Source of the DNA: Peptoniphilaceae bacterium
GTDB lineage: Bacteria; Bacillota; Clostridia; Tissierellales; Peptoniphilaceae
Assembly: GCA_022779285.1 (NCBI GenBank)
Contig: JALFST010000011.1
Coordinates: 1-45,487, forward strand
Direction of reading: 5' to 3'
DNA: 45,487 bases
The notes beneath the pieces are model-generated. The model was given only the letters and a program-made list of their open reading frames with translations. It made no database searches and was not told the origin of the DNA. This document shows positions 23,499-32,310 of the stretch, in pieces. Positions within the stretch are counted from its first letter, which is position 1; every line of letters begins with the position of its first letter. Position numbers and translations under genes: made by a program.

Positions 23499-23810
23499 TT
23501 ATTGCCCTTCCTTTTCATTTTGATCTGCCTGATAGGCACGAGATATTGTCATCACAGCTTTTTGAAATTGCTCATAATACAATGCAAGCGAAGAATCGCT
23601 CAGTTTATTCAAATTCTTTTGCAGGATCTCTTGCTCTCTCTGAGGGACGAGTGTGGGCAGCTGATATTTCTGCTTCACCTGGCGTACATTTTCGACAACG
23701 TGCATACGCTTTTCAAAGAGAGTCAGCATCTCTGCATCGATTGTATCAATGGCATCGCGCAGCGGTGCAAGTTGTTCCTGTGCATGATGGGGATTCTTAT
23801 TTGGACTCAT
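23499..23810 (-). CDS. Chorismate mutase, AroQ type (103 aa)
   Basis: ATG at 23810 follows GAGGAAAAAA on the minus strand. The AroQ pattern is clear: LAPLRDAIDTIDAEMLTLFE, KRMHVVENVRQVKQ with the active-site arginine and lysine, VPQREQEIL, and the final helix ALYYEQFQKAVMTISRAYQ. It converts chorismate to prephenate for phenylalanine and tyrosine synthesis; stand-alone AroQ domains can also serve other chorismate-derived pathways. It overlaps the MORN gene by 14 bases and is the last gene of an operon headed by an acyltransferase; no other aromatic-pathway gene is nearby, which is odd. Confidence 0.9.
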   Translation of the reverse strand: MSPNKNPHHAQEQLAPLRDAIDTIDAEMLTLFEKRMHVVENVRQVKQKYQLPTLVPQREQEILQKNLNKLSDSSLALYYEQFQKAVMTISRAYQADQNEKEGQ

Positions 23811-24210
23811 TTTTTTCCTCCACTTTGGTCAGGCTTCCATCCTCATTCCACTGCCAGCGAATGCCGTCTTTTGTCGTCAGGATACCGGATTCAACGGGAT
23901 TGCCGTTTTCGAAGGTTCCCTCAAATGTCCACCCGTCGGCAGAACAAAAAATACCTTTCCCGGAAAAATATCCGCTTTCAAACTCTCCCTGATAGGTACT
24001 GCCATCCCGAAGCTGCAGGAGTCCTTTTCCTTCAAAATAATGATTTTGCATGGAACCGGAATATTGCATCTGTTCTCCGAAGGGAAAAGAGGACACATCC
24101 TGCACACTTGTCGGTCGAAGGCTGTGAACAGCGAGAATCACCAGAATGATCACAATGCACAGCTCGACAGCATATCGGAGAAGGCTTCGGAGATCCTTTC
24201 GCTGCCTCAT
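23797..24210 (-). CDS. Membrane-anchored MORN-repeat protein (137 aa)
   Basis: ATG at 24210 overlaps the stop of the acyltransferase gene and follows AAGGAGATATGAA. Residues 13-30 (AVELCIVIILVILAVHSL) form one N-terminal span. After it come about three MORN repeats of the YxGxF...G.G type: YSGSMQNHYFEGKGLLQL, YQGEFESGYFSGKGIF, FEGTFENGNPVESGIL. MORN repeats mediate binding to lipids or other proteins. Topology puts the repeats outside the cell if the N-terminus is cytoplasmic. Tight coupling to a cell-wall/lipid acyltransferase suggests a scaffold or accessory for it (inference). Function is unknown. Confidence 0.85.
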   Translation of the reverse strand: MRQRKDLRSLLRYAVELCIVIILVILAVHSLRPTSVQDVSSFPFGEQMQYSGSMQNHYFEGKGLLQLRDGSTYQGEFESGYFSGKGIFCSADGWTFEGTFENGNPVESGILTTKDGIRWQWNEDGSLTKVEEKNESK

Positions 24211-26075
24211 TTCATATCTCCTTTCTTCGGCTTTGTTTCCGCCTTTGCAATGGCATCCTTGAGCATTTGTGCATAGGCATCGTAAGCCTTCTGTATTCCG
24301 TAGAAATGAACCAGATCCGTGCCTTCATAAAATTCGGGATGATTTTGCGAAATCCCATGCCAGTCCGCGATGGTCACAAAGGGATATTTTTCCTCCATCG
24401 TTCTTTCATAACGCAAAAGCCGACTGGATGTCCAATCTTCGCCGGCTCGGCCATCGTAGGGGGTTACAATGATCAGCCGCCTTCCTTCGGGAACAAGATC
24501 GATAAATGCTTCCAATGCTTTTTCCGGCTCCGGGAGCGAGTTGGTTCCGCAGGCGAGAATAATATTATTGCGCACGGTATCTGTCCTCAGTTTTGCCTTC
24601 AACACATCCACCGCAGCTTGAATCGTGCGTTCTCCGGCAGCATCCACCTCACTGTCGGGAATTTGTTCCAAAAGAAAAGACCGCGGGCCGAGCAGAATGC
24701 TGTCGCCGATGATATAACTCCCTTTGGTGCGCTCTTCATAGGCGGCATTTTCGATTTGCATGGCTTTTTTGTCGATGCTGATGATTTGATCGATATCCTG
24801 TTCAACAGCGCCTGCCCACATTCTTTGTTCGAGAGAAGAAAGTGAGGGCGAATTCTGTGCAATGTGAAAGCCGGCACCGGATAGCACGACGATCAGGAGG
24901 AGAGAAAGTATGGTGCCGATCCGTGCGTTGATTTTGCAGAAGCCGATGTGAGCGCTTCTCCCGGAAATCAGCGGATCCAGGATATAGCAGGCAAAGGCCC
25001 CCATCAAAACGGAAAAAATGACGGTGAGCGGAAGGGCGATTGCCTTTGGCAGCATGGCCTTCAGAAGAATGGCAAGAGGCCAGTGGAAGAGATAGATGCC
25101 ATAGCCGGAATCGGCAAGAAAGGTAACCGCTTTGGGTTCCGGGCGATCCGCAGTTTTTTCATGGTAAACCCTGGCGCTGAAAAGCAGCAACGCCGCCATG
25201 ATGGATACCGCGGGAAGTCCGAAAAGATAGGTCCGGATGGAATCATAATGCAAACGCGTCGCCAGAATCAGTAAAATGCCCATTGTACCGAAGTAGAAGA
25301 TCTCGACCAAGCGCTTCGGTACGCTTTCCGTAAATTTTTGAAAAGAGCGCGAGGTGTAACGGATGCCGCTCAGGCAGGCGACAAGAGCACCGCAAAAGAA
25401 TGAATAAAACCTCGTGAAATCGGAAAAGTACAGCGAAGCGATGGGGGTATTTTCTCTGTAATCGATATAGACTCTTGTCATGGAGCAGAAAATCATAAAC
25501 AGGGAAAAGTAAAAGAGAAGCCGGCCAATCGCTTTGCGTCGTAAATGGATGATGCGTTTTTCCGAATCTTCCGCAGAATCCAAATAGTTCTCACGTATTC
25601 GCAGAGGGTAACGCATCAAAAGGTATAGCAGAAGTCCCCAAAACAGGTAAAAATGCGCTTCAATGGACAGGGACCACGTATGTAAAAAAAGATGTGGCAG
25701 AAATTGAGATTCATAGGTGCCGCCGCTGATGATTTCATATTGATTGGTGACGAATCCGAATACCGCGGCAATTTGTTTTGCGATGCCCGCACGGTAATCC
25801 GGAGAAACCGAAAGGGAAATCAGTAAGGATACTCCTACGCAGAGCACGAGCGTTGGGAGAAGCCTATAGAGACGCTTACGTAAAAAAATGCCGAGGTTGA
25901 ATCGGTCTGTGGATGAAATTTCATCGATCGTAAGGGATGCGATCAGGAACCCGGACAGAGCAAAGAGCAGATCGACACCGATAAAGCCTCCGGGCAGCAC
26001 TCTTGGAAAAAAATGATATAAAATCACCAATGCAAGCGCAAAAAGACGCATTGGATTGAGCCATTTGATCTTCAA
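24207..26075 (-). CDS. Acyltransferase-3 membrane protein with C-terminal SGNH domain, OatA-like (622 aa)
   Basis: The frame is open to 26243, but the first 56 residues are not family-like; a TTG (complement of 26073-26075) with AGAAAGG eight bases upstream gives the start LKIKWLNPMRLFALALVI and is preferred. Residues 1-370 are the Acyl_transf_3 domain with about ten spans and the conserved histidine in LVILYHFFPRVLPGGFIGVD. A linker leads to an extracytoplasmic SGNH hydrolase-like domain: nucleophile region IIGDSILLG, ACGTNSL, and DLVHFYG with the catalytic Asp/His pair. The layout matches OatA-type O-acetyltransferases that acetylate peptidoglycan or other wall polymers and confer lysozyme resistance. 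The exact acceptor is unknown. It heads the three-gene operon with the MORN protein and chorismate mutase. Confidence 0.88.
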   Translation of the reverse strand: MKIKWLNPMRLFALALVILYHFFPRVLPGGFIGVDLLFALSGFLIASLTIDEISSTDRFNLGIFLRKRLYRLLPTLVLCVGVSLLISLSVSPDYRAGIAKQIAAVFGFVTNQYEIISGGTYESQFLPHLFLHTWSLSIEAHFYLFWGLLLYLLMRYPLRIRENYLDSAEDSEKRIIHLRRKAIGRLLFYFSLFMIFCSMTRVYIDYRENTPIASLYFSDFTRFYSFFCGALVACLSGIRYTSRSFQKFTESVPKRLVEIFYFGTMGILLILATRLHYDSIRTYLFGLPAVSIMAALLLFSARVYHEKTADRPEPKAVTFLADSGYGIYLFHWPLAILLKAMLPKAIALPLTVIFSVLMGAFACYILDPLISGRSAHIGFCKINARIGTILSLLLIVVLSGAGFHIAQNSPSLSSLEQRMWAGAVEQDIDQIISIDKKAMQIENAAYEERTKGSYIIGDSILLGPRSFLLEQIPDSEVDAAGERTIQAAVDVLKAKLRTDTVRNNIILACGTNSLPEPEKALEAFIDLVPEGRRLIIVTPYDGRAGEDWTSSRLLRYERTMEEKYPFVTIADWHGISQNHPEFYEGTDLVHFYGIQKAYDAYAQMLKDAIAKAETKPKKGDMK

Positions 26076-26279
26076 GGAAGGAGCCTTTCTATCTATAAAA
26101 CAAGCTTTCTGCAAAAGTAAACCTATTCGCAGAAAGACGGATCCATTAATTTTTTCTTCATTATTATACTCTCTTTTTTTTGATATTGGGGGATGCGGAA
26201 AAGAAAAAACACATTTTTCGGATTTTTTTGAGAAAAAATCCACACTGTGGTAATATGAAAAAAATTAAAGGAGAAGGAT

Positions 26280-26690
26280 ATGACGAGTGTTTTCGGTATT
26301 ATTCAACAATATAAAGGTCAGTTGATTATGCTGCCGACGGTTACCATTCTCTTTGTGGCGGCAACGGCGCTTTGCTACTTGCTCTTTCATCGCTATAAAG
26401 GGATTAAATATTTTCCGGCGGCCATCGGCATTGCTGTGGGGCTCATTTTCACATTTTATGGATTTTTCAATGTGACAACGATATCGGGTCTGCATTGGAT
26501 TTGGAGAGGCGTCTATTTTTTCGTCGCCGGATGCATTGCACTGGCCTCGGCATGGCTCTTTGTTCTCTTTGAAGGGTTTTCCAAAAAAAAATCAGATGTG
26601 CGAGGGCCTGTTCAAAAGAAGGCTGAGATCAAAAAAGTTTCGGTTGCGAAAACCGGGAGAAGCGCCGGGGGCCGGAAGGATATGAAATAG
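26280..26690 (+). CDS. Small three-span membrane protein, unknown function (136 aa)
   Basis: ATG at 26280 has AAAGGAGAAGG directly upstream. Three hydrophobic segments are seen: about 15-36 (LIMLPTVTILFVAATALCYL), 43-66 (YFPAAIGIAVGLIFTFYGFF) and 72-97 (GLHWIWRGVYFFVAGCIALA). A lysine-rich cytoplasmic-looking tail of about 35 residues ends the protein. No family was recognised. It is divergent from the acyltransferase operon with a 204-base gap, and stands alone before a strong terminator, so it is probably expressed by itself. Confidence 0.7.
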   Translation: MTSVFGIIQQYKGQLIMLPTVTILFVAATALCYLLFHRYKGIKYFPAAIGIAVGLIFTFYGFFNVTTISGLHWIWRGVYFFVAGCIALASAWLFVLFEGFSKKKSDVRGPVQKKAEIKKVSVAKTGRSAGGRKDMK

Positions 26691-26708
26691 TTATGAAATA
26701 CTGATGGG

Positions 26709-26753
26709 AAAAAGAGCCGGGAAGCGGGGACATCCGCTTCCCGGCTCTTTTTT
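26709..26753 (+). terminator. Strong intrinsic terminator
   Basis: AAAAAGAGCCGGGAAGCGG (26709-26727) pairs with CCGCTTCCCGGCTCTTTTT from 26734; a 6-base loop separates them and a T run follows. The comEC ribosome site begins about ten bases later. Confidence 0.93.
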
Positions 26754-26775
26754 ATACTGTATGCAGGAGGGAAAA

Positions 26776-29181
26776 ATGAAAAACTGCCTGCAGTGTGCTC
26801 AGACTCTGATGAAAAAAAGAAGACAGGATCTTTTTACGGTGATCTGTATTCTGGCGATTTTTTGGATTTCAGGATATTTTCATCCTGTTCTTTCCGGAGC
26901 GGAGGTGGAAAGCTTGCCGAACGAGCAATTCATAAAAGCTACGGATCTAATTTTGCGAAAGGATGGCTGGCATTATCGATTCAAGCTGCAAAACGGGAGC
27001 GAATTTATATCCAAAAAAATTCAAAAGGACGATGACAGGCTTTGGCAAGAACGCATATCCCCTGTTGGGGAGAAAAAGCTGTTGCCGATGGGAGCCGTTC
27101 TGCGGGTGAGGGCGCGTTTTTTTCGGTGGAAGAGGGCCCATTTCCCGGAGGAATGGGATGAAGAGAAAATGCAAAATGCACGTGGCCTTTCGGGAGAACT
27201 TCAAATCCTGGACTTTTTCTCCTCTCCATCTGAAAGAAAAGCGTCATCTGCAGCGCGATGGATGCATTTGTCCATTTCTCCGCAGCCTCATCCGATTCGG
27301 ATTCGCCAAAGGATACAGGAAGCGTTGGAGCAAAGATTCCATGCAATGGGAGGGCAGAGCGGACTCTTTTTAAAGCGGGTGCTTCTCGGGATGCAGGAAG
27401 AAGGATTTTCCTTTTCAGACGCCATGAAGGGAGTAGGCCTTGCACATCTTCTTGCGGCAAGCGGTCTGCATGTCAACATGCTTTTTCAGTTCGGGCTGTA
27501 TCTTTTGGCATTCTTTCCGCTCCGAAGAAAAAGCATCGATTTGATATTGTTTCTCTTGCTTTTTCTTTATGCCTGGATTCTATCGTTTCCGGCGTCCTTC
27601 ATGCGTGCTTTTTTGTTTTTGCTCTTTCGGGAGTTTTCCTCTCAAATGGGGCGAAATATTCGAAACGTTCGACGATTCGGACTGGCGTTATTTCTTTTAT
27701 GCGCTTTTCGGCCGTATCGCATCCACGATGTCGGTCTGCAATTAAGCTTTCTTTGTGTTCTTGCAATGGATGTGAGTGCAAGACGGGGAAAACCCCGCAA
27801 TCGACTGATTCATTCCCTGCGTACAACCCTATGGATCAATCTTTGGACGTTGCCCGTGCTCTTTTCGATGAATGCAGGGTGGGATCCCGTTCAATTTATC
27901 GCCAATTTTCTGGCGTTGCCCTTCTTTTCCGTTCTTCTGGCAGCGGGGCTGGGGGCATTTCTTTTGTATACGATTCCCGTGCTCGGCGTCATCGTCCACA
28001 TGGGTTATCGCATCCTCTGGTTTCTGTTTCAAGCACTCATTCTTGGACTGGAAGCCTCGAAAATCGGATCTCTGGAAATGCCCCTTTTCCACGGTATGGA
28101 GTGGAAGCTGCTCTATTATGCGGCATTGATTGTCTTTTGCCGGCGAAAGAAGCTCTCTTTTCATTGGATCTCGGTGGAAACGGATGTATTTCGAAGGAGA
28201 TTTTCCAAAAAAATACGGCAAGAGCTCGTATGCTTCGTTTTCTGTTTTCTGCTGTTTCAGGATATTTTTTTCCTTGGAAAAGGCCTGACCGGTCCTGTTT
28301 TTCGAGCCGTCGATGTCAATCAGGGAGATTGTTTTTTGCTGGAATGGGAGGGACGGTTTGCGCTCTTCGATACGGGTGGAGAGAGGGATCCTCGCACAAG
28401 GAAAAACACACAGGCGAGGGCTTTGATTCGCCGGCTTCGCTCGTATGGAGTTCGGCGTCTGGAGGCGGTTTTTTTATCTCACAAGGACTATGATCATACC
28501 GGAAATGCTGCCGAAATCATGCAAAGCATTCCCACGAGGGTTCTTTTTCATGCGCCGGTTTTTGAAGAGAAAACCCCAAAAGAATCTGCGGCAGAATCCG
28601 TTTGTTTTTTTCAAACGGGACAGAGAATCCTCTTAGGTGGCAGGCGGTCTCCGGTTGTCACCGTGCTGCGCGCAGGACGCTGGGATGCGGAAAACACAAA
28701 TGCGGAATGTGCGGTCTGGCTGCTTTCCATGGGGGAAAATTCCCGAAAACCGGCCACCGTGCTTTTGTTAGGTGACTATGAATCGGCAGAAGAGAAGCTC
28801 TGGAAAGGGTATCTGCATCCGCCTCTATCGCTGTTGAAGGTATCGCACCACGGATCCGCCAAGGGAACCGGCAACGACTTATTGATGGGAACGCGTCCGA
28901 AAAGGGCGGTGATCAGCTGCGGCGTGCGTAATCGCTACGGACACCCGAAGCCGATCACTCTGGAAAGGCTTCAGAGCGCAGGGATTCAGATTGACCGCAC
29001 GGATTACTCGGGAACCTTGAACTATTATCTCCATCCGTTTTCCAAAAAGGGAGATCTGCTTGTGATCAATGAAAAGACCGAGCGCCTTCTGGAAGGAGGG
29101 CTCGGTCTCTTGTGCGCCTTGCTCTATATTATCTTGCAAAAGCGTCATTTTTCAACATTAAAATCCAGCGGAGGACGCTGA
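26776..29181 (+). CDS. comEC: ComEC/Rec2 DNA-uptake channel protein (801 aa)
   Basis: ATG at 26776 follows GGAGGG; reading upstream through the terminator is not a real extension. The usual three parts are present: an N-terminal region with one or two spans and an OB-like part, a competence channel core with GVGLAHLLAASGLHVNMLFQ and several helices from about residue 210 to 500, and a C-terminal metallo-beta-lactamase domain with AVFLSHKDYDHTGN near residue 568 and HHGSAKGTGNDLL. ComEC passes single-stranded DNA into the cytoplasm. No comEA or comEB neighbour is visible, so competence cannot be judged. Its 3' end overlaps rodA by 37 bases on the other strand. Confidence 0.92.
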   Translation: MKNCLQCAQTLMKKRRQDLFTVICILAIFWISGYFHPVLSGAEVESLPNEQFIKATDLILRKDGWHYRFKLQNGSEFISKKIQKDDDRLWQERISPVGEKKLLPMGAVLRVRARFFRWKRAHFPEEWDEEKMQNARGLSGELQILDFFSSPSERKASSAARWMHLSISPQPHPIRIRQRIQEALEQRFHAMGGQSGLFLKRVLLGMQEEGFSFSDAMKGVGLAHLLAASGLHVNMLFQFGLYLLAFFPLRRKSIDLILFLLLFLYAWILSFPASFMRAFLFLLFREFSSQMGRNIRNVRRFGLALFLLCAFRPYRIHDVGLQLSFLCVLAMDVSARRGKPRNRLIHSLRTTLWINLWTLPVLFSMNAGWDPVQFIANFLALPFFSVLLAAGLGAFLLYTIPVLGVIVHMGYRILWFLFQALILGLEASKIGSLEMPLFHGMEWKLLYYAALIVFCRRKKLSFHWISVETDVFRRRFSKKIRQELVCFVFCFLLFQDIFFLGKGLTGPVFRAVDVNQGDCFLLEWEGRFALFDTGGERDPRTRKNTQARALIRRLRSYGVRRLEAVFLSHKDYDHTGNAAEIMQSIPTRVLFHAPVFEEKTPKESAAESVCFFQTGQRILLGGRRSPVVTVLRAGRWDAENTNAECAVWLLSMGENSRKPATVLLLGDYESAEEKLWKGYLHPPLSLLKVSHHGSAKGTGNDLLMGTRPKRAVISCGVRNRYGHPKPITLERLQSAGIQIDRTDYSGTLNYYLHPFSKKGDLLVINEKTERLLEGGLGLLCALLYIILQKRHFSTLKSSGGR
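29076..29107 (-). terminator. rodA terminator inside the comEC coding sequence
   Basis: GACCGAGC (29076-29083) and GCTCGGTC (29100-29107) are perfect inverted repeats with an inner CTTC/GAAG pairing, so the hairpin is long. On the minus strand it is followed by TTTTC, as required for a terminator of rodA, whose stop codon is 38 bases upstream. The element is translated as part of comEC. Confidence 0.65.
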
Positions 29182-30266
29182 GTTCCGATGGAAAGCACTA
29201 GGCCGATACAGATTAAATTCAGTAATTGAAAGGTGCCGCCTTGAGAGAGGAATGGCAGAGGAATGCCCGTGACGGGCATCAGCCCCATCAGCATGCCGGC
29301 ATTCTCGAAGATATGAATAAAAAGCATGGCGGCAATCCCGACGCAGAGCGTCGAGGCAAAAACGCCGGGAGTCTTTCGCGCAATGCGGAGAATCCGCAGC
29401 AGTATTACAAGATATCCTGCCAAAAGCAGCAGACCTCCGAGAAATCCGAATTCCTCGACAAGCACGGAGAATATATAGTCCGTTTCCCGCTCCGGGATAA
29501 ATCCATATTGTGTTTGCGTGCCCTGCATATATCCTTTGCCGGAAAGCTGTCCAGATCCGATCGCGATCAAGCCCTGCTGCTGCTGATAGTTTGAGCCCTG
29601 CGAATCACGAGACGGATTTAAAAAATTGAGAATGCGGTTTTGCTGAACCTCCGTGAGCCGGGAATAGAAGACCGGAACGGCGATAATCACAAGCACCAGA
29701 GCGGCAACAATATAACCCCAGTGAATTCCCGCATAAAAGATCATTAAGGCGATAAAAAACACGAGAACAGCGGCAGTTCCGAAGTCCGGCTGACGCAGTA
29801 TCATAAATACGGGAAAGCCCATGGAGATGGCCAAAATCAGGATGGTGGTGATATGATTGATACGATTGTGAAATTTTTCTAAAAGGAAAGCAAGGGAAAG
29901 CATCAGGCCCAGCTTCGCAAATTCCGACGGCTGGAAGATCACGGGGCCCACCTTTAGCCAGGATCGCGCGCCCCATTGAGCTTCCCCGAATCCCATGATC
30001 AGAGTTGCGAGCAGAAGACCACAAATCACAACATAGACAGGAGCGGCCAGCTTTTTGAGGTAATCAATATCTAAAAACTGGATCAAAACAACAGCGATCA
30101 AGCCTGCGGCTGTGGCGATGATTTGCGAGCGCATTGCACGGATGCCGAGCCCCATGCTTGTCAAGGCCGAGTGCAATACAACAAAGCCGAATCCGCACAG
30201 GGCAACGGTGACAAAGAAAAGCAGCCAATCGAATCGCCGAAGAATTTTCTTACTGTGATTAAACAT
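29145..30266 (-). CDS. rodA: RodA/FtsW/SpoVE-family peptidoglycan glycosyltransferase (373 aa)
   Basis: ATG at 30266 follows GGAAGGAATACC on the minus strand. About ten membrane spans are present with SEDS-family motifs: WGARSWLKVGPVIFQPSEFA, RQPDFGTAAVLVF, the loop GSGQLSGKGYMQGTQTQYGF, RETDYIFSVLVEEFGF with the conserved acidic residues, and TGIPLPFLSQGGTF. The RodA group is indicated by the loop sequence and by 370-residue length, though FtsW/SpoVE cannot be fully excluded. The protein polymerises glycan strands during elongation with a class B PBP, which is not in this window. It is a single gene whose 3' end lies within comEC on the opposite strand. Confidence 0.9.
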   Translation of the reverse strand: MFNHSKKILRRFDWLLFFVTVALCGFGFVVLHSALTSMGLGIRAMRSQIIATAAGLIAVVLIQFLDIDYLKKLAAPVYVVICGLLLATLIMGFGEAQWGARSWLKVGPVIFQPSEFAKLGLMLSLAFLLEKFHNRINHITTILILAISMGFPVFMILRQPDFGTAAVLVFFIALMIFYAGIHWGYIVAALVLVIIAVPVFYSRLTEVQQNRILNFLNPSRDSQGSNYQQQQGLIAIGSGQLSGKGYMQGTQTQYGFIPERETDYIFSVLVEEFGFLGGLLLLAGYLVILLRILRIARKTPGVFASTLCVGIAAMLFIHIFENAGMLMGLMPVTGIPLPFLSQGGTFQLLNLICIGLVLSIGTQRPPLDFNVEK

Positions 30267-30342
30267 GGTATTCCTTCCATATGAGTTTGCGGTATGCTGA
30301 AAAATAAATCGTATCCAATTTTAGTACGAAAAACATTATAAT

Positions 30343-30372
30343 AAAAGGACTATTTTCAAAAGGACTATTTTC
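30343..30372 (+). repeat. Perfect 15-bp tandem duplication upstream of nth
   Basis: AAAAGGACTATTTTC occurs at 30343-30357 and again at 30358-30372, with no gap. A TATAAT at 30337-30342 sits just before the first copy, so both are within or near the 5' untranslated part of the nth transcript. Each copy contains an AAAGGA Shine-Dalgarno-like core; the true ribosome site GAAAGGAAG lies after the second copy. Confidence 0.9.
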
Positions 30373-30388
30373 AATGAAAGGAAGCGGC

Positions 30389-31042
30389 ATGAAACGAATT
30401 ACAAAAAAAGAAGCGCAGGAAATTCTGGATATTCTGCAGGAAGCATATCCGGATGCTCGGGTGTCTTTGGATGCCAAAAACCCCTTTGAGCTCGTGATTG
30501 CTACAGCTCTTTCAGCACAAACAACGGATATCCAGGTAAACAAGGTGACTCCGGAGCTGTTTCGAAGGTATCCTACGCCGGACAAGATGGCACAGGCTCC
30601 GCTCGAGGAGCTCACAGAGCTGATCCATACCATCGGCTTTTTTCGAACAAAGGCCGCAAATATCAAAAGAGCATCTCAAATGCTTGTGGATGAATTCGGA
30701 GGTGTCGTTCCGCAAACGATGGAGGAGCTGACGCGTCTTCCCGGGGTGGGCAGAAAAACCGCCAATGTGGTGCTTTCTGTGGCTTTTCACATACCGTCCA
30801 TTGCGGTAGATACCCATGTTTTTCGCGTATCCAATCGAATCGGGCTGTCGAAAAGCTCTGATGTCGGCGCATGCGAAGAGGATCTCAAAAAAATCCTGGA
30901 CCGGAATTCCTGGTCGCACGCGCACCATCTTTTGATTTTTCACGGCAGAAGAATCTGTAAAGCCCGGCGTCCGCTTTGTGAACAGTGCAGTATACGGCAG
31001 CATTGCAGATTTTATGCCGGCAGTACGGGAAAACAGCTATGA
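30389..31042 (+). CDS. nth: Endonuclease III (217 aa)
   Basis: The ATG at 30389 follows GAAAGGAAGC; the in-frame ATG at 30374 is inferior. The HhH-GPD fold is complete: LSAQTTDIQVNKVTPELF, the helix-hairpin-helix LPGVGRKTANVVLSVAF with catalytic K123, then AVDTHVFRVSNR with D141. The C-terminal [4Fe-4S] site is exact, C190-x6-C197-x2-C200-x5-C206. It removes oxidised pyrimidines and nicks the AP site. It overlaps the next gene by four bases. Confidence 0.96.
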   Translation: MKRITKKEAQEILDILQEAYPDARVSLDAKNPFELVIATALSAQTTDIQVNKVTPELFRRYPTPDKMAQAPLEELTELIHTIGFFRTKAANIKRASQMLVDEFGGVVPQTMEELTRLPGVGRKTANVVLSVAFHIPSIAVDTHVFRVSNRIGLSKSSDVGACEEDLKKILDRNSWSHAHHLLIFHGRRICKARRPLCEQCSIRQHCRFYAGSTGKQL

Positions 31043-32310
31043 AAAAACTCGCAATTATCGGAGCCGGTGCAGCGGGAATGGCGATCGCTGCTTTGCTGGC
31101 AAATCAGAAGCAGTTGGCCGTAACGATCTATGAAAAAAGTGATGCCGTTCTTCGCAAGGTGAGAGCCACGGGAAACGGCAGATGCAACTTTACCAATGCG
31201 AACATGGATGCTTCTCATTATACGGGTTCGGAAGCGGCCGGGGCGGAACTGATATTATCCAATTTCGGATTTCAGGACGCTCTGCTTTTTTTCGAAGGGA
31301 TGGGCGTAGCGGCTTTGACGATGGAGAGCGGCATGACCTATCCGCAGACGCTCAGGGCGGCTACGATTTCAGAAGCATTGGAAAGATGTGTTTTTTATTC
31401 CGAGGCTCAGATTCGATATCAAAGCGAGGTCTGTGCGATCCGAAAGCATGCAGAGTATGGTTTTTTGGTAGAGACGAAAACAGACGCGGAGGCATTCGAC
31501 TTTGTGGTGCTCGCCACAGGAGGCGCCTATGGAATCGGAAAAAGTGAATGGTCCAACGGCTATTCGCTCGTCAAGCCTCTCGGACATACGATCACAAGGC
31601 TTCATGCGGGAATTTGTCCTCTCCTTGTGGAGGAGGAAGGGATTTGCCGAAGATTACGCGGACTTCGTGTTCATGCAAAAATCGGATTTCAAGGCAGAGA
31701 ATATGAGGATGATCTTTTGTTTACGGAAAAGGGTCTCTCCGGAATTTCCGTTTTCAAGGCTTCCAATGCCATATTGGATCAACCGGCTGCACAGAGAACG
31801 CTGCAAATTGATTTTTTGCCCGGATGGTCAAAAAAGAGAGCGGTCGATTTTTTGCTGAACACTGCCCGGCACCATCCAAGGTGGACAGATACGGAGCTTT
31901 GCTCAGGACTTCTCCCAAAAAGCCTGGCGCAGGAGCTGGGAGCAGGGATTTCAGATGATGCGGATCGGAGAGATCGAATGGAGCGCCGGATCGATCTGGC
32001 GAAATCCATGCGTTTTCATATCAGGGGAGTCGCTGTAAAAGAACATGGACAAGTGACTTGCGGTGGTATTACAATGAAAGAGATTTTCTCAAATACATTG
32101 GAATCGAAGCTTGCGCCGGGTCTATACTTTGCGGGAGAGGTTTTGAATGTGCAGGGAGAATGCGGAGGCTACAATCTGCATTGGGCATGGGCAAGTGCAA
32201 GCTGCGTTGCTGACGCGATCAAATGTCAAACGGCATCTCGAAAGGAGAAACAGGATGTTTCGAATCAAGCGAAAATTAACGGAGATGACTCAACGAGGAG
32301 AACGCATTGA
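31039..32310 (+). CDS. BaiN/RdsA (HI0933-like) NAD(P)/FAD-dependent oxidoreductase (423 aa)
   Basis: ATG at 31039 overlaps the nth stop (ATGA). The N-terminal Rossmann motif IIGAGAAGMAIAALLAN is followed by the signature RATGNGRCNFTN, the middle ATGGAYGIGKSEWSNGYSLV, and the C-terminal GGITMKEIFSNTLESK and YFAGEVLNVQGECGGYNLHW. This is a widespread flavoprotein family with few known functions; BaiN in gut clostridia has been linked to bile-acid reduction, which cannot be assumed here. Translational coupling to nth is notable and could only reflect operon compaction. The 3' end overlaps the next gene's start by 56 bases. Confidence 0.9.
   Translation: MKKLAIIGAGAAGMAIAALLANQKQLAVTIYEKSDAVLRKVRATGNGRCNFTNANMDASHYTGSEAAGAELILSNFGFQDALLFFEGMGVAALTMESGMTYPQTLRAATISEALERCVFYSEAQIRYQSEVCAIRKHAEYGFLVETKTDAEAFDFVVLATGGAYGIGKSEWSNGYSLVKPLGHTITRLHAGICPLLVEEEGICRRLRGLRVHAKIGFQGREYEDDLLFTEKGLSGISVFKASNAILDQPAAQRTLQIDFLPGWSKKRAVDFLLNTARHHPRWTDTELCSGLLPKSLAQELGAGISDDADRRDRMERRIDLAKSMRFHIRGVAVKEHGQVTCGGITMKEIFSNTLESKLAPGLYFAGEVLNVQGECGGYNLHWAWASASCVADAIKCQTASRKEKQDVSNQAKINGDDSTRRTH

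Noticed and set aside
24948-25274. A plus-strand frame of 108 codons opposite the acyltransferase
   Set aside because: Antisense to a well-supported gene, without ribosome site or family.
27258-28493. A 411-codon frame inside comEC
   Set aside because: It is in another frame of a clear ComEC protein and has low-complexity composition (Ser/Phe/Cys-rich) without any family signature.
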